The position numbers and the translations under genes are program-made. From UBA4722 sp044221135 (GTDB lineage: Bacteria > Pseudomonadota > Gammaproteobacteria > DSM-16500), in contig JBGAPT010000007.1 of assembly GCA_044221135.1 (NCBI GenBank), positions 8,115 through 72,114 of the forward strand: 64,000 nucleotides of DNA, read 5' to 3'. Numbering within the stretch: the first letter of the stretch is position 1; every line of letters starts with the position of its first letter. Below are positions 24,980 through 34,718 of this stretch, one piece after another. The notes beneath the pieces are model-generated. The model saw only the letters and a program-made list of their open reading frames with translations. It did no database searches and had not been told where the DNA came from.

Positions 24980-25465
24980 TTAACACCCACTTGTCGTCAA
25001 ATTAAATGTAGGCGCACTCCCCACCACTGCTGCAGTATAGGAAATACGGCAGTTAGGAACTGTTCCACCTGTTATATCAATCGTCAGAGGATTGCCAGCC
25101 GTAATAGAAAGATTGTCCGTTGTTGCGTTTAACTGCGTTGCTGCAATAATACCAGCCAGTGATGCAGCAGGGTATTGATTAACCATCGTGACCGCTGTGC
25201 CATCCATATCAACTGTCCCGGCTGTTGCAGTGCAGGTGGGGCTCTGGCTGACACCGGAAAGATCAATCATACAACTCGCTTTTGCTAAACTCGCGGCCGT
25301 TCTGATAGAACCATACACTGCTTCCGCTTTTGCTGTCCGTGCTTGCGATTGAATATTGATATACTTTGACAATGCGACCGCGCTTAAAATCCCTATAATG
25401 GCAATGACTATTACCAACTCAACTAAACTGAACCCATTTTGGCATATTTTTCTGTGTTTTTTCAT
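24980..25465 (-). CDS. Type IV pilin-like prepilin
   Basis: A 161-residue prepilin: basic leader, cleavage site G-FSLVE (NGFSLVELVIVIAIIGILSA), conserved Glu at mature position 5, a hydrophobic assembly helix, and a C-terminal pair of Cys (in NCRIS and the terminal SGC) typical of the pilin disulfide loop. It is probably a type IV pilus major or minor pilin processed by PilD. ATG 25465 fits the leader and follows GGATG; the frame extends 5 codons upstream. Divergent from gspD, so a role in the T2SS is possible but the disulfide loop points to pilin. Confidence 0.82.
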   Translation of the reverse strand: MKKHRKICQNGFSLVELVIVIAIIGILSAVALSKYINIQSQARTAKAEAVYGSIRTAASLAKASCMIDLSGVSQSPTCTATAGTVDMDGTAVTMVNQYPAASLAGIIAATQLNATTDNLSITAGNPLTIDITGGTVPNCRISYTAAVVGSAPTFNLTTSGC

Positions 25466-25637
25466 GTTAGCATCCTGCATAGTAAAAGCATTAACAACCC
25501 TAAACCATATATTGCTGAATATTGTTTATCAGCAAGGCTGACGATTAAAGTATATAATAAGATCCAAAAACTTCATACTCAGATGAATTTTATGCTATCG
25601 TAGCACTATTCACTGAATAATGGATTATTAAACCGCC

Positions 25638-27620
25638 ATGGCTCATTTATCTCGTCTAGTCATCCTTTTTTTCATGAGCATCTTCAGCCTTCTTGCAGTG
25701 GCCAGCACACCTACAACACCCGCTAGCACTCATGAATCCACACCCCCAACAGTATCGTCAAGGCTTTGGAACTTACAAGATGCCGATATTCTAAGCGTTA
25801 TTAATGAGGTATCGCTTGAAACAGGCAAAAATTTCGTAGTAGATCCACGGGTCACTGGCAAAATTTCATTAGTCTCAAGCAAACCCATCCAACCTGATCA
25901 AGTCTACGATTTGTTTCTCTCAGTACTGGAGCTATTGGGCTACTCTGCTATCCCCAGCGGTGATGTAGTAAAAATTATTCCCAACATGCAAAGTGGAGAA
26001 TTAGCGACGCGCGTCGCCACCAGTCAAACGCCCGGGAAAGGGGATGAAGTGGTTGTACGCGTTATCCCTCTAGAAAATGTATCAGCAAATCAACTGATTC
26101 CAATTATTCGCCCACTTTTACCACAGTGGAGCAATGTATCGGCTTACACACCTGGCAATGTCATTATTGTTCTAGGCAGAGCTGCGAATATAGATCGCAT
26201 TAATGAAATTATTCACAACGTCGATAAAGCATCCAGCAATGACATTGATATAGTCCCCCTGCGCCGTGCATCCGCCGCTCAAGTGGCCGCTGTTTTAACA
26301 AACTTACAAAACTCAGCACGCGCAACAGGAGATACACCACAAGTCTCTATCGCACCAGATGAACGCACTAATAGTATTTTACTCAGCGGCAATAAAGCGG
26401 CTCGTTTACATATGCATGTTTTAATCAATCAGCTGGATACACCTAGCAGCGGAGCACAAGGCAATACGCAAGTGATTTATTTGCGTTATTTACAAGCCAA
26501 AACATTCGCGCCTATACTCGGGAAAATTGCACAAAATATTATTGGTAAGGAAAGTGATAACACTACTTCTAGCACGTCTACTACACCTATTTCTACCAAC
26601 CCCCTGTATCCAGGTCCTAACTCAACAACAAGCACAGCAACAAAAACGACACCCGAGAATAAAACCAGTATCCAAGGCGAACCCACAACCAATTCCTTAA
26701 TCATTACTGCTTCACCTGCGCTCATGAGAGCGTTAGATACTGTCATTGCTAAATTAGATATACGACCCGCTCAAGTTTTAATTGAAGGCATTATTGTTGA
26801 ACTTGATCAGAATGATACAAAAAACTTAGGAATTCAGTGGGGCGGTTTAAGCACTACGACGTCTGCAGCTGAAGTTCCATCGGGTACGCATTTTGCAACC
26901 ATTGGGCAAGGTGTGGTGGGTATTATCCCTCACATGCAAGTCCAGGCTATTTTACTCGCTCTACAAACCAGTACAGGCGCTGATATTTTATCAACACCTT
27001 CTGTTGTCGTGCTGGATAATCACAGAGCCACTCTTGCTGTTGGACAACAAGTACCTGACCAAACAGGCACTTATGCAACAACAGGCAGCACATCTACTGT
27101 TACGCCTTTCAATACTATTAACCGACTCGATGTACAACTTAATCTGGATGTCACACCACAGATCAACTTAGGCGATGCAGTACGACTCTCTATCAAATTA
27201 AAAAATGATACCTTACAAAACCCTGATAACCCCACCCTTAACCCCACAACAAACACAAGTTCAATACAAAATTCAGTTATCGTAAATAGCTCAGATGTCT
27301 TAGTCATTGGCGGCTTGATCAGCAACAATATCACCAACAGTATGGAAAAAGTGCCTATTTTGGGTGATATTCCGTTCGTAGGCGGATTGTTCCAACATAA
27401 AACACGCCGCCTTGAAAAGAAAAATTTACTGGTCTTTATAAAACCAACTATTATGCGCAACCCTGAGGATGCCATGGGAATCACGAATACGAAATATAAC
27501 TTTATACGAAACAAACAAATTAGCTGGCCAGAAGATATAACAAATATGGGTGCGCAAAAATCACAAAATATTTTACCCTTACTGAAAGGTGCAACTTTAC
27601 CTAAACCGTTTGAGGATTAA
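25638..27620 (+). CDS. gspD: Type II secretion outer-membrane secretin GspD
   Basis: Forms the outer-membrane gate of the T2SS. Signal peptide (about 1-22), then N0 domain (WNLQDADILSVINEVSLETG near 43), N1-N3 domains with several Ser/Thr-rich linkers (a long one near 305-345), and the secretin domain from about 370 with VLIEGIIVELDQND, LSTPSVVVLDNHRATLAVGQ and VPILGDIPFVGGLF. Length 660 residues is normal. First gene of gspD-E-F; six bases separate it from gspE. Confidence 0.96.
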   Translation: MAHLSRLVILFFMSIFSLLAVASTPTTPASTHESTPPTVSSRLWNLQDADILSVINEVSLETGKNFVVDPRVTGKISLVSSKPIQPDQVYDLFLSVLELLGYSAIPSGDVVKIIPNMQSGELATRVATSQTPGKGDEVVVRVIPLENVSANQLIPIIRPLLPQWSNVSAYTPGNVIIVLGRAANIDRINEIIHNVDKASSNDIDIVPLRRASAAQVAAVLTNLQNSARATGDTPQVSIAPDERTNSILLSGNKAARLHMHVLINQLDTPSSGAQGNTQVIYLRYLQAKTFAPILGKIAQNIIGKESDNTTSSTSTTPISTNPLYPGPNSTTSTATKTTPENKTSIQGEPTTNSLIITASPALMRALDTVIAKLDIRPAQVLIEGIIVELDQNDTKNLGIQWGGLSTTTSAAEVPSGTHFATIGQGVVGIIPHMQVQAILLALQTSTGADILSTPSVVVLDNHRATLAVGQQVPDQTGTYATTGSTSTVTPFNTINRLDVQLNLDVTPQINLGDAVRLSIKLKNDTLQNPDNPTLNPTTNTSSIQNSVIVNSSDVLVIGGLISNNITNSMEKVPILGDIPFVGGLFQHKTRRLEKKNLLVFIKPTIMRNPEDAMGITNTKYNFIRNKQISWPEDITNMGAQKSQNILPLLKGATLPKPFED

Positions 27621-27626
27621 TTTGAA

Positions 27627-29114
27627 GTGGCGAGTACAATTCAAAAACCCCACAAGCTTCCTTTCTCTTTCTCCAAACGTTATGGCGTACTGATTACGCA
27701 AATAGAAGATAACTCTGCCACAGTGGTCTATCGCAATAAACCCGATGTTGCTATTTTGAATGAATTACGCCGATATCTCAACGTTCCAATCAAATTAGAA
27801 ACAGTGGATGATGAAGTCTTCGGGAAATTACTAGTTAAAAATTATGAAACTGATTCCAGTACCGCCATGCAAATGGCGGAAGATTTAGGCGATTCCATGG
27901 ATTTATTTGATTTAATGCATGAATTGCCTAAACCCGAAGATTTACTCGAAAAACAAGATGATGCACCCATCATTCGCTTGTTGAATGCATTACTCAGTGA
28001 AGCTATTAAAGAAAGCGCATCGGATGTCCATATTGAAACATTTGAAGACCGTATCACGATTCGTTTCCGGGTCGATGGTGTATTGCGTGACGTATTAGAA
28101 CCACAACGTGTACTCGCTCCACTCATTGTTTCACGCATTAAAATTATGGCAAAACTGGATATTGCAGAAAAACGCTTGCCACAAGATGGCCGCATCACAT
28201 TACGCATTGCTGGCCGCGCTGTCGATGTACGTGTTTCAACGATGCCAACCAGTCATGGTGAACGCGTTGTACTGCGTTTACTGGATAAACAAACAGCGCG
28301 TTTAGATTTAGCTCAATTAGGCATGGAGCCGCAGAGTTTACGGTTGATGCAAAAACTCATTGCTGTGCCGCACGGCATTATTTTAGTAACAGGTCCAACA
28401 GGCTCAGGAAAAACAACCACATTGTACGCTGCACTCACTGCATTAAATAACAATACAAGAAATATTTTAACGGTTGAAGACCCTATTGAATTTGATCTGC
28501 CTGGTATTGGCCAGACACAAGTCAATTATAAAGTCGACATGACCTTCGCTAAAGGATTACGCGCTATCTTACGTCAAGATCCCGATGTCGTTATGGTCGG
28601 TGAAATTCGTGACATCGATACAGCACAAATTGCCATTCAGGCAAGTCTCACTGGCCACTTGGTGCTTTCTACTTTACACACCAATAGTGCCATCGGCGCT
28701 ATTACACGTTTAGATGATATGGGTATTGAACCTTTTTTACTTTCATCTAGCTTGATTGGTGTATTGGCGCAACGTTTAATGCGTATGTTATGTAAAGAAT
28801 GTAAAAAACCCATTCCTGCCACAGCAAGCGAATGCGCTCTACTCGGCGTACCTGAAAAGGATGCACCTACTCTTTACCATCCCACTGGTTGTAGTCGGTG
28901 TCGTTATTCTGGCTTTAGTGGTCGTAGTGGTATTTATGAACTCATTGCAACAGATGAAACATTACGCACTATGATTCATGATAAAGTTTCAGAACAAAAT
29001 ATGAGAAAATACGCACGCACTTTGTTCCCAAGTATCCGCCAAGATGGCTATAGACGTGTTTTAATGGGTGATACATCACTAGAAGAAATTTTACGTGTCA
29101 CTAGTGAGGAATAA
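27627..29114 (+). CDS. gspE: Type II secretion ATPase GspE
   Basis: Hexameric cytoplasmic ATPase that powers pseudopilus assembly. The 495 residues include the N1E-N2E domains, ESASDVHIE, Walker A GPTGSGKTTTLYA, the Asp box (LTVEDPIEF), Walker B RDPDVVMVGEIRD-type segment, the His box (LVLSTLHTN), and a Cys4 zinc site (CKECKKP ... CSRC) characteristic of GspE. Start is GTG 27627. Two bases separate its stop from gspF. Confidence 0.96.
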   Translation: MASTIQKPHKLPFSFSKRYGVLITQIEDNSATVVYRNKPDVAILNELRRYLNVPIKLETVDDEVFGKLLVKNYETDSSTAMQMAEDLGDSMDLFDLMHELPKPEDLLEKQDDAPIIRLLNALLSEAIKESASDVHIETFEDRITIRFRVDGVLRDVLEPQRVLAPLIVSRIKIMAKLDIAEKRLPQDGRITLRIAGRAVDVRVSTMPTSHGERVVLRLLDKQTARLDLAQLGMEPQSLRLMQKLIAVPHGIILVTGPTGSGKTTTLYAALTALNNNTRNILTVEDPIEFDLPGIGQTQVNYKVDMTFAKGLRAILRQDPDVVMVGEIRDIDTAQIAIQASLTGHLVLSTLHTNSAIGAITRLDDMGIEPFLLSSSLIGVLAQRLMRMLCKECKKPIPATASECALLGVPEKDAPTLYHPTGCSRCRYSGFSGRSGIYELIATDETLRTMIHDKVSEQNMRKYARTLFPSIRQDGYRRVLMGDTSLEEILRVTSEE

Positions 29115-29116
29115 TC

Positions 29117-30334
29117 ATGCCTGCTTTTCAATATAATGCGATTAATCCTAAGGGCATCACCCAAAAAGGAATTATTGAAGCGGATTCTCCCAAAGAAGCT
29201 CGTCGTTTATTGCGCGACCAGGGTTTAACACCGCTGGAAATTGAACTGACACAACAAAGAATATCCCATTTTAAAATAAGCGCTTTTGGCAAACCTTCAA
29301 TCAGCACTAAAGAACTAGCTTTAATGACTAGACAATTAGCGACCCTGCTAACCGCCGGTTTACCCTTAGAAGAAGTATTAGCTGCTGTAGCAGAGCAGAC
29401 TGAAAAACATCGCACTAAAGGTTTAATTTTATCAGTACGCAGTAAAGTATTAGAAGGTCATTCTCTGGCTTCTGCACTTCGTGATTATCCAGAAGCTTTT
29501 TCTACCTTGTACTGCTCAACAGTCGATGCAGGAGAAAAATCAGGACATCTGGATATCGTACTGCAACGCTTAGCAGATTACACTGAGCAACAATTTCATA
29601 TGCGGCAAAAAATTCAACAAGCTTTAATCTATCCTTCAGTCATGATATTTGTCGCGCTCGGTATTCTTGGTTTTTTATTAGAATATGTGGTACCCAAAAT
29701 GATTGCTGTGTACAGTAATACCGGACAAGTATTGCCTGAAATGACAGTGGTATTGATCGCGATCAGTACGAATTTAAAAAGCTTTGGTTTATATATTTTT
29801 TTAGTAATCATTGTCGGTGTGTTTTTCTTCCGTCGCAGCATGAAAAATAATTTAACATTTCGCACTCGGGTACATCATTTTTTATTACGTATTCCCATCA
29901 TTGGTAACGCTATAAAAGTTGCCAATACAGCTCGTTTTTCTCGTACATTTGCTATTCTTTCATCAGCAGGCGTACCGGTTTTGGAAGCCATGAGTATTTC
30001 ATCGAGGCTGATTACGAACTTGCCTATCCGCACAACGGTCGAGGAAGCCGCAAATCGTGTACGTGAAGGCGCTAACATTAGCTTAGCTCTAAAGCAGACA
30101 CGTTATTTCCCACCCATGAGTATTCATTTGATCGCAAGCGGCGAAGCCAGCGGTCAGCTGGAAAATATGTTAGAACGCGCTGCGAACAATCAAGATGGCG
30201 AAATTACCCGCTTAATAGAAACAACTTTAGCTTTATTTGAACCTGCGATTATTCTAGTGATGGGTGCAATGGTGTTGTTCATCGTTCTCGCTATTTTACT
30301 GCCCATTTTCCAGTTAGATCAGTTTACAGGCTAG
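29117..30334 (+). CDS. gspF: Type II secretion inner-membrane platform protein GspF
   Basis: Polytopic platform protein that couples GspE to the pseudopilus. Two T2SSF domains are visible: the first around 70-195 (LALMTRQLATLLTAGLPLEE), the second around 270-395 (FSRTFAILSSAGVPVLEAM), with membrane helices near 170-190, 220-245 and 375-400. Length 405 residues is standard. The gsp run breaks after it; gspG to gspM lie 3 kb further on. Confidence 0.96.
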   Translation: MPAFQYNAINPKGITQKGIIEADSPKEARRLLRDQGLTPLEIELTQQRISHFKISAFGKPSISTKELALMTRQLATLLTAGLPLEEVLAAVAEQTEKHRTKGLILSVRSKVLEGHSLASALRDYPEAFSTLYCSTVDAGEKSGHLDIVLQRLADYTEQQFHMRQKIQQALIYPSVMIFVALGILGFLLEYVVPKMIAVYSNTGQVLPEMTVVLIAISTNLKSFGLYIFLVIIVGVFFFRRSMKNNLTFRTRVHHFLLRIPIIGNAIKVANTARFSRTFAILSSAGVPVLEAMSISSRLITNLPIRTTVEEAANRVREGANISLALKQTRYFPPMSIHLIASGEASGQLENMLERAANNQDGEITRLIETTLALFEPAIILVMGAMVLFIVLAILLPIFQLDQFTG

Positions 30335-30488
30335 GTATTACCGCTGCAGGCATTGCTAGAGAAGTTGCTCTACTCCCTGTTTTTCTATAGAATCGTGAAT
30401 ATGAATAGTTCGCTTGCATACGACGTAACAATGCGCGTGAAGTAACAAATCGTGCCGTATTAATTAAATTAAAAGCGAGTTCAAAATC

Positions 30489-31895
30489 ATGTATGCGCAT
30501 CTCAAAAAAATAATTTTATTATCATTATTACTCTTGCTTATCAATGTCCAGCCAACATTTGCAAAAGCACCACTGTCAAAAAAATTCATGACACTTGCTG
30601 ATATCCACTTCAACCCTTTCATCGGCTGTGATAAATTTTCAAACCCTTGCCCAATCCTCAACGAATTACGTACCACCGACCCGCAGTCATGGGACCTAAT
30701 TTTTCAAAAATACGCTGATAAAATAAAAACAAATTACCATCAAAACACCGATTACTTTTTACTAGCATCTACCCTTACCGAATTAAACACTCTCAATCAA
30801 CAACAAAAACCTGCTTTTATATTACTGTTAGGTGATTTCCTTGCCCACGACTTCCCTGAACAATACAAAAAATATTCTGGCGATACCTCACAAGCTAATT
30901 ATCAAGCATTTATCCAAAAAACCTTACTGTTCTTAACCTATAAATTAAATCAGGTAACACCTCTCACCACTATCTACCCCATCCTAGGTAACTGTGATTC
31001 ATACAATGGAAATTATAAAATAGATCCCAACGGTCTTTTCTTAAATAATACTGCTACTATTTTTTCAACCCTCATCAAAAACAAGGAAGCTCAAAAGAAA
31101 TTCCAAGATGAATACCCCCATGCAGGTTACTATACGGTAACGCTTGCGCAAAAAAACAAGCGTTTAATTGCTTTAAATAGCGTATTTTTTTCAACTCTCT
31201 ATGCCACAGCTGCAACACAAAAAGCCGCCGATGAACAATTGATCTGGCTACAAAAACAATTAAGCATCGCCCAGCAACAACATCAACACGTTTTAATTGC
31301 CTTACATATTCCTTTTGGTATTGATGTCTATCGAAACATAAAGATGCGATTCAACATCATGCGATATTTCTCACACCCTTTATTTTGGCAAACAGCTTAT
31401 AACGAAAGCTTTTTGTCATTACTGCAGCGCTATACTACAACTGTAGTTGGCATATTACCCGCCCATATTCATAACGATTCCTTTCAGTTAATCGCAAACG
31501 ATACCCATGAGTATTTTATCCCAATCAGCTTGACGCCATCCATTAGCCCTATCTATGGCAATAATCCAGGATTAAAGATATTTCACTACAATGATAAAAC
31601 ATTTCAACTCACCAATTTTAATACTTATTTTTACCCGATCAGTGAAGAAAAATCAGCGAAATGGAAGCAGGAATATGATTTTAATGCGCTATACCAACCC
31701 AACTGCAAAAAATGCTTATTGATTAACGGCATGTTACGCTTAAAAAAAGACAATTCATTAGTCACGATATATAAGAAATATTATTCCGTGAGCCGAAATG
31801 CACAACCCATCACGACTGAAAATGCATGGATGCCTTATTATTGGTGTGGAATTTATAATACTGACTGGAAAACATATAGAGCATGCATCACATAA
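30489..31895 (+). CDS. Secreted metallophosphoesterase, acid-sphingomyelinase-like
   Basis: A calcineurin-type phosphoesterase of 468 residues with a signal peptide (about 1-25, ending TFA). Metal ligands: D-x-H in LADIHF (38-40), LLLGDF near 117, GNCDS near 168, LHIPFG near 267 and AHIH near 310 in place of the usual GHxH. The spacing and the Cys-rich flanks (CDKFSNPCP, CKKCL, WCGIY, CIT) resemble acid sphingomyelinase-like phosphodiesterases. It is exported by Sec, and its position between gspF and gspG makes it a plausible T2SS substrate acting outside the cell. Substrate is not known. Confidence 0.8.
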   Translation: MYAHLKKIILLSLLLLLINVQPTFAKAPLSKKFMTLADIHFNPFIGCDKFSNPCPILNELRTTDPQSWDLIFQKYADKIKTNYHQNTDYFLLASTLTELNTLNQQQKPAFILLLGDFLAHDFPEQYKKYSGDTSQANYQAFIQKTLLFLTYKLNQVTPLTTIYPILGNCDSYNGNYKIDPNGLFLNNTATIFSTLIKNKEAQKKFQDEYPHAGYYTVTLAQKNKRLIALNSVFFSTLYATAATQKAADEQLIWLQKQLSIAQQQHQHVLIALHIPFGIDVYRNIKMRFNIMRYFSHPLFWQTAYNESFLSLLQRYTTTVVGILPAHIHNDSFQLIANDTHEYFIPISLTPSISPIYGNNPGLKIFHYNDKTFQLTNFNTYFYPISEEKSAKWKQEYDFNALYQPNCKKCLLINGMLRLKKDNSLVTIYKKYYSVSRNAQPITTENAWMPYYWCGIYNTDWKTYRACIT

Positions 31896-31904
31896 CAACT
31901 AAAT

Positions 31905-31972
31905 TGTAACTGTCCACAGAACTCTGAAATTTTAAAAAAATGAGATTTGCCGCTTAGGATGTGAACGCTTAC
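31905..31972 (-). repeat. Dispersed repeat family A, copy 3
   Basis: On the minus strand AAGCGTTCACATCCTAAGC begins four bases after the stop of the gene ending at 31975, followed by GGCAAATCTCATTTTTTT and GGACAGTTAC, the latter shared with the copy after spoT. Confidence 0.75.
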
Positions 31973-31974
31973 AC

Positions 31975-32757
31975 TTAATCGATGATATCAATACCTATCT
32001 CGCCAAACACTTGCGCCAACGTATTTTCTGTAGATTCTGATGCTGCATAACCGATTTGGCCAAACCAACGCTTAATGGCCACTAATTCACGACCTCGTAG
32101 ATAAATATAAAAAGCAAGGAAGATAACATCCAGCTCATCTTCTCCATCATCACGAATATTAAATGAATACCGTTCCGCATAAGGCAAACGTTTCTTGGCT
32201 TCCACTTTAGTGTAATCGGCTAATAAATTCAGCGCTTCTTCAGCTGATGGCGCTGATTCAACTTTTTCTTTGACGTGCGAATAATCCTCTTCACGTTGAC
32301 GCAAAATACGATCTAATTCATCTTCTTTAAATAATTCAGTAAACCCATGCGGCAACCGCTCATCTAATGAAAAAACCTTATTGATAAAATCAGCCGCATT
32401 AATAGCCAATACCGCTTTATTAAATACCTTATGAAAAAAAGGCACTGCCAAACAAGCACGCTTAAAAGAAGTAAGATTTATAAAAACTTTATCTTCACGT
32501 AAGAGAATAGTTGCTAGACGAAGAGGAGAGTCAGGATTTTTCTGATAAGAGTTCACCGATTCAAAATGTAAATCATCACACTCTGCTTGCCAATACCAGT
32601 TCCAGGAGTTGGGGGTCGCATTTTTTTTAATACATTGCAAATTTTCTAATGTTTGCGATAACTTCTCTGGCTGAAGAAGTTTATAAGTCAGACGAATGGG
32701 CTGATATGCTTCACCGGTTTCAACCGTTAAAAATGGTTTCTGCAGCCGGTCGAACAT
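31975..32757 (-). CDS. Hypothetical protein
   Basis: About 260 residues, soluble, no signal peptide or membrane segment, and no family that I recognise. The middle third is charged and helical (EDELDRILRQREEDYSHVKEK). ATG 32757 follows GGAG by nine bases; an ATG at 32796 would add 13 residues but has no good site. It sits with a second unknown gene between the phosphoesterase and gspG, on the opposite strand. It may be a conserved protein of the lineage or an effector. Confidence 0.65.
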   Translation of the reverse strand: MFDRLQKPFLTVETGEAYQPIRLTYKLLQPEKLSQTLENLQCIKKNATPNSWNWYWQAECDDLHFESVNSYQKNPDSPLRLATILLREDKVFINLTSFKRACLAVPFFHKVFNKAVLAINAADFINKVFSLDERLPHGFTELFKEDELDRILRQREEDYSHVKEKVESAPSAEEALNLLADYTKVEAKKRLPYAERYSFNIRDDGEDELDVIFLAFYIYLRGRELVAIKRWFGQIGYAASESTENTLAQVFGEIGIDIID

Positions 32758-32876
32758 ACCTGTCGTCTCCTGCCTGTTATGATACGTAAAAAACATAATT
32801 TATTTCTACTCTCAAGCGCTGCTCATGTTAATTAATAATTAGCATTGCCTTGCTTCAATTATACTCATTCCATTTT

Positions 32877-33143
32877 TTACTTTTTCTTCATTTGAGGGGT
32901 GATTACTGCATTATCATCACCAAGCTTCTTAATGTTTTTACCTTTATTAGCATTATTGAGCTTAGATAATTCTTCGCCTAAGCGTTGCTTCGTTTCGGTT
33001 AAGGGTCCTTTAACTGCTTTAGCGCCGCCTACTACCAGCCCTGTTACCACTTTCATAAGGCCTCCAGTCTGATCAGTAGCCGCCGTACTGTTAATTACTT
33101 TTTTTACATCCTTCTGCGTTGGTTGAACTTTTAGTACAGCCAT
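32877..33143 (-). CDS. Small basic hypothetical protein
   Basis: An 88-residue, Lys-rich protein (many KK and KG pairs, ending QMKKK) with a mildly hydrophobic glycine-rich segment (VVTGLVVGGAKAV) near residue 35. ATG 33143 follows GGAGGGG; a TTG at 33158 overlaps that site and is rejected. No known domain. It precedes the 31975 gene on the same strand, 119 bases away. Confidence 0.6.
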   Translation of the reverse strand: MAVLKVQPTQKDVKKVINSTAATDQTGGLMKVVTGLVVGGAKAVKGPLTETKQRLGEELSKLNNANKGKNIKKLGDDNAVITPQMKKK

Positions 33144-33336
33144 AACATACCCCTCCAAAAAAGATTTTTATTTTAACAACAGATTCAATATTCCTTCCTT
33201 TTCTTCTATGTCTACTTTCTATAAAAAAATGAATTTATTTTATACAAAATCGCTCATAGTAGCAAACTAAATCCTTGTCGGACGAATATACTCTAAATGC
33301 CACACAATATAAAAACAAATCTCTTATTTATTTTAG

Positions 33337-33342
33337 TATAAT
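33337..33342 (+). promoter_or_regulatory. Candidate -10 box for the gspG-gspM operon
   Basis: TATAAT lies 40 bases before gspG in very AT-rich DNA; no clear -35 box is seen. Confidence 0.4.
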
Positions 33343-33381
33343 GGATAATTCTAAAGAAATGTTTATTTGGACTGGAACTAT

Positions 33382-33828
33382 ATGATCAAATTAAGAATTT
33401 ATGATAAAAAAACAAGCGGATTCACATTAATTGAAGTCATGGTTGTCGTGGTGATATTAGGTATCCTCGCCGCTATCGTCATACCTAAAATCATGAGCCG
33501 GCCAGAGCAAGCCAGAATTGTTAAAGTAAAACAAGACATTATGGCGATCCAAAGTGCACTTGATCTTTATAAGCTGGATAATAGTTTTTATCCCTCCACC
33601 GATCAAGGTTTGCAGGCTCTAGTGACTAAGCCTACCGAAGATCCTCAGCCTAGAAATTGGAAAGCCGACGGATATCTACAGCAAGTGCCTACAGATCCTT
33701 GGGGACAGGCTTATCAATATATTAATGATAATGAAAAACTAAAGATATTCAGTTACGGACCCAAAGGCAAAGATGGGAATAGCGAGATAGGAAACTGGGC
33801 TACTGAAAATACGAATGGGTCTTCATAA
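33382..33828 (+). CDS. gspG: Type II secretion major pseudopilin GspG
   Basis: Main subunit of the T2SS pseudopilus. Prepilin cleavage site SG-FTLIEVMVV with Glu at mature position 5, hydrophobic helix, and the GspG C-terminal region with FYPSTDQGLQALVTKP and the calcium-site region DPWGQAYQY ... SYGPKGKDG. About 148 residues from ATG 33382; a TTG at 33367 is the alternative. It overlaps gspH by 14 bases. Confidence 0.96.
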   Translation: MIKLRIYDKKTSGFTLIEVMVVVVILGILAAIVIPKIMSRPEQARIVKVKQDIMAIQSALDLYKLDNSFYPSTDQGLQALVTKPTEDPQPRNWKADGYLQQVPTDPWGQAYQYINDNEKLKIFSYGPKGKDGNSEIGNWATENTNGSS

Positions 33829-34366
33829 CAAATTATCTATACTAGCACCCCGCGCCATAGCTTACCTCAGCAAAGGAAGGAATGTTCGCGGCTTTACCCT
33901 CATCGAAATCCTCATCGTCATTGTGATCATTAGCATTGTCTCAGGTATTGCTGCACTGACTATTTCGCGCAATCAACAAAAACAATATGAATATTTAGCA
34001 AATAGTCTCGCACACCTCATCACGCTCGCGGAAGAAGAAGCCATGCTGCGTCCAGCCACTTTAGGTCTTGCTTTTACACCCAGCAGCTTTCAATTTTTTG
34101 AATATCACAACAAAAATAAAACACCCTGGCAAGCATTAACGGGTACGCTTTTTGGCGTACATCATTTTTCTCAGGCTATTCAACTCACTGTAAAAGTACA
34201 AAATAAAACTATTGATTTAGATGGACAGCCAAAAATTATTTTTTCTGAAAGTGGTGATATCATCCCCTTTACTATCTGGATTGGAAAAAAAGATCAGCAA
34301 CCCAGCTATCAAGTCAAGGGTTATGCCAATGGCGATGTGACCAGCGGGATTTTTCATGAACAATAA
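33815..34366 (+). CDS. gspH: Type II secretion minor pseudopilin GspH
   Basis: Minor pseudopilin at the tip of the pseudopilus. A 183-residue prepilin with a rather long leader (about 25 residues) ending RG-FTLIEILIV, followed by the GspH globular domain containing LAEEEAMLRPATLGLAF. It overlaps gspG upstream and gspI downstream (11 bases), so gspG-M is translated as a coupled unit. Confidence 0.92.
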   Translation: MGLHNKLSILAPRAIAYLSKGRNVRGFTLIEILIVIVIISIVSGIAALTISRNQQKQYEYLANSLAHLITLAEEEAMLRPATLGLAFTPSSFQFFEYHNKNKTPWQALTGTLFGVHHFSQAIQLTVKVQNKTIDLDGQPKIIFSESGDIIPFTIWIGKKDQQPSYQVKGYANGDVTSGIFHEQ

Positions 34367-34718
34367 AGCGGGTTTTACCTTAATTGAAGTTTTAATTGCG
34401 TTAGTGATTCTCAGTATCGCTTTAACAGCGATTATTAAATCCACTTCTCAAAATATTAAAGACACATTATACATACAGAAAAAAATGATTGCGCTTTGGG
34501 TAGGGAACCAAATTATGAATGAGATACTTATAGGTCTTCGCAAGCCACCTACTGCACCCGATTCACTCAAAAATAAAAGCACCATGCTCAATGAAAATTG
34601 GACATGGGAAGCTTCACTTAAGCCAACGCCTAATCCTCGTATCCAAGAAATTAATGTCGATGTTTATCAACAAACGCGATTAATCCACTTAGTGAGTTAT
34701 CTCTATGTGCAAAAATAA
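34356..34718 (+). CDS. gspI: Type II secretion minor pseudopilin GspI
   Basis: Minor pseudopilin that nucleates the tip complex with GspJ and GspK. A 120-residue prepilin with a very short leader (MNNKAG) before FTLIEVLIALVIL, then WVGNQIMNEILIG, typical of GspI. It overlaps gspH and gspJ (14 bases). Confidence 0.94.
   Translation: MNNKAGFTLIEVLIALVILSIALTAIIKSTSQNIKDTLYIQKKMIALWVGNQIMNEILIGLRKPPTAPDSLKNKSTMLNENWTWEASLKPTPNPRIQEINVDVYQQTRLIHLVSYLYVQK

Noticed and set aside
27071..27514. 147-codon minus-strand frame opposite gspD
   Set aside because: Shadow of the conserved secretin domain on the other strand.
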